Position numbers and translations under genes: made by a program. This document shows, one piece after another, positions 32,457 through 34,775 of a stretch of 34,775 nt of DNA. This stretch comes from Desulfobacterales bacterium (lineage in GTDB: Bacteria > Desulfobacterota > Desulfobacteria > Desulfobacterales > UBA5852): assembly GCA_030066135.1 (NCBI GenBank), contig JASJCD010000007.1:1-34775 (forward strand). Reading direction: 5' to 3'. The notes under the pieces were generated by a model. The model was not told the DNA's origin, made no database searches, and worked only from the letters and a program-made list of their open reading frames with translations. Within the stretch, counting starts at the first letter, position 1. Every line of letters begins with the position of its first letter.

Positions 32457-33612
32457 ACCCGACAGCCTGAACATGCTTCGCACGGCCCTCAACCAGCGGG
32501 AGGAGGAGATCCTCTCGCCGGTGGCCACCACCAGCGCGCGTGCCGTGCGCCGCCGTCCCGAAGATGAACGTCAGGGCGCCTACCGGCAGGATTTTTCGCT
32601 GGACGTCGACCGCATCCTGCACTCCCTGGCCTATACGCGTTATATCGACAAAACCCAGGTGTTTTACCTGATAAAGAACGATCACATCACCCACCGGGTG
32701 TTGCACGTCCAACTGGTATCCAAGATTGCCCGCACCATCGGCCGTTTTCTGGGACTGAACGAAGACCTGATCGAGGCTATCGCCCTGGGGCATGACATCG
32801 GGCACACCCCCTTCGGCCATGACGGCGAGCGTTTTCTGAGCCGCCTGTGTGAAAACCACGGCATCGGCGGTTTTCAGCACAATTTGCAGAGCGTCCAGTT
32901 CCTTGAGCGGGTTGAGCGCAAAGGGCGTGGATGGAATCTTTGCCTGCAGACCCTGGACGGCATCATGTGCCACGACGGGGAAGTCCACGATCAGCGCCTG
33001 AAACCGGCATGGGACAAAGACTTCGACACGCTCGATCAGGAGCTGGCCGCCAAGCGCGGCGACCCGCACCTGGCCCTCATGCCCATGTCCCTCGAAGGAT
33101 GTGTGGTTCGCATGGCCGATACCATCTCCTATATCGGCCGGGATATCGAAGATGCCATTCGCCTGGGGCTCGTATCGCGGGCGGATCTGCCCGATCAAGC
33201 GGTCAAAGTGCTGGGCAGTACGAACGGCACGATTGTTTATAATCTGGTGACCGATGTGATCCGCAACAGCTACCGTCAGCCCTTCCTATCTTTTTCGCGT
33301 GAGGTCTCGGAGGCGCTCAAGACGCTCAAGGCTTTCAACCTGGAGCGGATCTACATGAACGCCAGCATCAAACGCCACACCCTGAAGATCGAACAATTGT
33401 TCGTCCTGCTGTTCAACCGTTACATGAAGGATTTGCAGTCATCCAACCAAGAATCCGTAATTTTTAAGCGGTATCTCAAGGATATGGATGGACGCTATCT
33501 GGATCGGCACCACCCCGCCGAGATCGTTCGGGATTTCATTGCCGGGATGACGGATCGCTATTTTCTCCAGCAATGCCCGCCGACGCTGCGACCGGAAGTG
33601 GAGAATCGCTGA
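32443..33612 (+). CDS. dgt: dGTPase-like HD-domain triphosphohydrolase
   Basis: This 389-residue protein belongs to the dNTP triphosphohydrolase (Dgt, HD superfamily) group. Visible metal and catalytic residues are His84 (ITHRVLHVQ), His117-Asp118 (ALGHDIGHTPFGHDGE) and Asp near 226 (RMADTISYIGRDIEDA). The family splits a dNTP, typically dGTP, into the nucleoside and triphosphate, controlling dNTP pools and sometimes acting against phage. The N-terminal basic segment ARAVRRRPEDERQGAYRQDF, cut short here, leads into RILHSLAYTRYIDKTQVF, a standard Dgt start. The ATG at 32443 has GGAGG 12 bases upstream and overlaps the ATP-grasp gene. The stop overlaps the next ATG by one base (TGATG). Substrate preference cannot be told from sequence. 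Confidence 0.9.
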   Translation: MERFEPDSLNMLRTALNQREEEILSPVATTSARAVRRRPEDERQGAYRQDFSLDVDRILHSLAYTRYIDKTQVFYLIKNDHITHRVLHVQLVSKIARTIGRFLGLNEDLIEAIALGHDIGHTPFGHDGERFLSRLCENHGIGGFQHNLQSVQFLERVERKGRGWNLCLQTLDGIMCHDGEVHDQRLKPAWDKDFDTLDQELAAKRGDPHLALMPMSLEGCVVRMADTISYIGRDIEDAIRLGLVSRADLPDQAVKVLGSTNGTIVYNLVTDVIRNSYRQPFLSFSREVSEALKTLKAFNLERIYMNASIKRHTLKIEQLFVLLFNRYMKDLQSSNQESVIFKRYLKDMDGRYLDRHHPAEIVRDFIAGMTDRYFLQQCPPTLRPEVENR

Positions 33613-34367
33613 TGTCCGTCCACCGGCCGGTGCCGCCCGACGACCGGACCTATCGCCGGATCAGCGGCGCCGCTAATCTGCACGCCTTCCAGGTCGTCGT
33701 CAAAGAGACGGATCTACATGTGCAGGCGGCATCGGACCTGTCGCCTCAATGCCGCGAGGCGCTTATTCAACAGCGGGCCTATCTCGAGTCTTTCATCCAG
33801 GCGCATCCGGATTTCTTGACTACGCTTACGCCATGGCGGGCAGACTCGCCGGCCCCCGAGCTGGTGGGGGCGATGATTGACGCCAGCCGCCTGACGGGTG
33901 TCGGCCCCATGGCCGCGGTGGCCGGCGCCCTGGCCGAAAGGGTTGGCCGCGATCTGCTGGTTTTTTCCGACGAGGTGATCGTCGAAAACGGCGGAGATGT
34001 TTTTATATACGTCCGCGAGCCGGTCACGGTGGGTGTCGATGCCGGCCGCTCGCCGCTGAGCCGCCGCATCGGCCTGCGGGTGGCCGCGCAGGCGATGCCC
34101 CTGGCGATCTGCACCTCATCCGGCACCATTGGGCACTCGCTGAGCTACGGCACGGCCGATGCCGTCTGTGTCGTCGCGCATCAGGGCGCGCTGGCCGATG
34201 CGGCGGCCACCGCCCTGGCCAACCGGATCACCCGTCCTGAGGATTTAGAGGCGGCACTGGCGTTTGGCCGCACCATTGAAGGCATTCTGGGTGTACTCGC
34301 CATCTGCCGGGATCAAATGGGCGCCTGGGGGGATGTGGAAATCGTCTCCCTCGGGCACGCGCGTTGA
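33612..34367 (+). CDS. UPF0280 family protein
   Basis: This 251-residue protein matches the UPF0280 family. It has a TYRRISGAANLHAFQVVVKETDLHV start, PMAAVAGALAERVGRDLLV in the middle and an ICTSSGTIGHSLSYGTADAVCVVA segment (cut here) followed by ANRITRPED. The family shares a fold with ApbE-type flavin transferases, is common in methanogens and sulfate reducers, and has no proven function. The Gly-rich CTSSGTIGHS loop recalls the ApbE metal/FAD site, which suggests nucleotide or cofactor binding. The ATG at 33612 overlaps the dGTPase stop (TGATG), so it is translationally coupled to the ATP-grasp/dGTPase pair. No signal peptide is seen. Confidence 0.9.
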   Translation: MSVHRPVPPDDRTYRRISGAANLHAFQVVVKETDLHVQAASDLSPQCREALIQQRAYLESFIQAHPDFLTTLTPWRADSPAPELVGAMIDASRLTGVGPMAAVAGALAERVGRDLLVFSDEVIVENGGDVFIYVREPVTVGVDAGRSPLSRRIGLRVAAQAMPLAICTSSGTIGHSLSYGTADAVCVVAHQGALADAAATALANRITRPEDLEAALAFGRTIEGILGVLAICRDQMGAWGDVEIVSLGHAR

Positions 34368-34480
34368 AACCGGGAAGCGGCGGCCGCCGGTATCGCCGTC
34401 TGGCAGGGCAGGCCGCTTCGGTCCGGCCGAGACGCTTGGCGGTCGATGCGCCCGGGGAGCGCCCGCCATTAGGATCAACA

Positions 34481-34549
34481 ATGAAACCCTTGGATTTTCA
34501 ACTGCTTGAAGATGGAAACCCATCGGTTACCAAGGGAAAAAAGGGTTGA
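34481..34549 (+). CDS. 22-codon ORF, possibly the 5' end of a frameshifted gene
   Basis: The ORF encodes 22 residues (MKPLDFQLLEDGNP, then SVTKGKKG) and has AGGA six bases before the ATG. Its last codons are GGA AAA AAG GGT TGA. The heptamer A AAA AAG (34537-34543) sits in frame and is the strongest known bacterial -1 slippery sequence. In the -1 frame the reading stays open for 59 more codons to a TGA at 34720-34722. The result could be a short peptide, a programmed frameshift or a broken gene; a sequencing error in the six-A run is also possible. I recognise no family. Confidence 0.35.
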   Translation: MKPLDFQLLEDGNPSVTKGKKG

Positions 34550-34602
34550 AGTCTGAGGATAAAAAGAGTAGCTATGGGTTTTCAAGAAAGCGCTCCGGTA
34601 AG

Positions 34603-34681
34603 GCGGCCTTTACGCTCATGATGAGCGTTTCCGGCAGAAACCGGCAACCGGTACATCTTTCCCGCTCGCTAAAAAGGCCGC
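34603..34681 (+). ncRNA. Candidate structured RNA element upstream of the right-edge gene
   Basis: GCGGCCTTT (34603-34611) pairs perfectly with AAAGGCCGC (34673-34681), closing a 61-base interior. Inside are a hairpin ACGCTC-ATGAT-GAGCGT (34612-34628) and a CCGG/CCGG hairpin starting near 34631. The element ends 56 bases before the next start codon. It does not match a riboswitch class I know, and it could be a 3' end of the upstream transcript instead. Confidence 0.3.
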
Positions 34682-34737
34682 GTTGGACCACCGGCACCCT
34701 AATGCCCGACCACACCGCATGATTGGAGACCAGCCGC

Positions 34738-34775
34738 ATGAAAAAAGTTAAAATCGGTTTCTGGATATTATTGAT
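34738..34775 (+). CDS. Start of a membrane-protein gene, cut by the window edge
   Basis: Only 12 codons are visible: MKKVKIGFWILL. The basic-then-hydrophobic start looks like a membrane anchor or signal sequence and is reminiscent of LapA/DUF1049 proteins, but this is too little to assign. GGAG lies about 10 bases upstream of the ATG. Confidence 0.45.
   Translation, partial: MKKVKIGFWILL

Larger units (their letters stand above)
34368..34737. other. 370-base intergenic region with a tiny ORF and structured element
   Basis: This gap has no full gene. It holds a 22-codon ORF with a good ribosome site (34481), a slippery heptamer at its end (34537-34543), a set of nested hairpins (34603-34681), and the ribosome site of the gene at 34738. 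The first 110 bases are very GC-rich and show nothing I can name. Confidence 0.6.

Noticed and set aside
34683-34690. GTTGGAC-like match to the attC core GTTRRRY near the structured element
   Set aside because: No complementary RYYYAAC core lies at the other end, and no integron integrase or cassette is present. XerD is a housekeeping recombinase.

Overview
The window is a GC-rich, gene-dense stretch of a bacterial chromosome. The best guess is a Desulfobacterota (deltaproteobacterial, sulfate-reducer-like) genome. This rests on gene content and protein style: a Pfa-type lipid synthase with the myxobacterial/deltaproteobacterial domain order, a UPF0280 protein, a diadenylate cyclase, a PEP/pyruvate-binding protein with receiver-like domains, and an RpoH-like sigma factor. 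No 16S rRNA gene is present to confirm it.

Left part (1-14000): a secondary-lipid (PUFA/polyketide-like) synthase locus in pieces, all on the minus strand. pfaD (trans enoyl reductase, 12312-13985) and pfaA (KS-AT-3xACP-KR-DH, 2250 aa, 4776-11528) are separated by a plus-strand MerR-like regulator. Further along the same strand come a DUF2914 protein and a diadenylate cyclase fused to YbbR repeats, then a cold-shock gene. A plus-strand Cys-rich protein follows. The start of a second ketosynthase protein, probably PfaC/Pfa3-like, runs off the left edge. All pfa promoters and the regulator promoter contain a TTGGTT motif, which suggests a small regulon.

Middle (14000-21000): xerD and an M24 Xaa-Pro peptidase lie head-to-tail upstream of pfaD. 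Divergent from them are a large PEP/pyruvate-binding protein with two degenerate receiver-like domains and a catabolic-type threonine ammonia-lyase with an ACT domain.

Right-middle (21000-27400): a minus-strand pair encoding a zinc-ribbon protein and an SPFH protein with zinc ribbons is divergent from a 49-residue membrane protein and a ParM-like actin. A small two-helix membrane protein, a PAS hybrid histidine kinase and tRNA-Arg(TCT) follow.

Right part (27600-34775): a plus-strand series encodes an RpoH-like sigma factor with a 120-residue histone-H1-like tail, a TPR lipoprotein, a LolB/DUF4292-like lipoprotein, a RimK-like ATP-grasp protein, a dGTPase-like HD protein and a UPF0280 protein. 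The last three overlap or abut. The right end has a tiny ORF with an A_AAA_AAG slippery heptamer, a candidate structured RNA and the first codons of another gene.

All calls come from reading the sequence; no database search was run. Promoter and hairpin entries are pattern matches.
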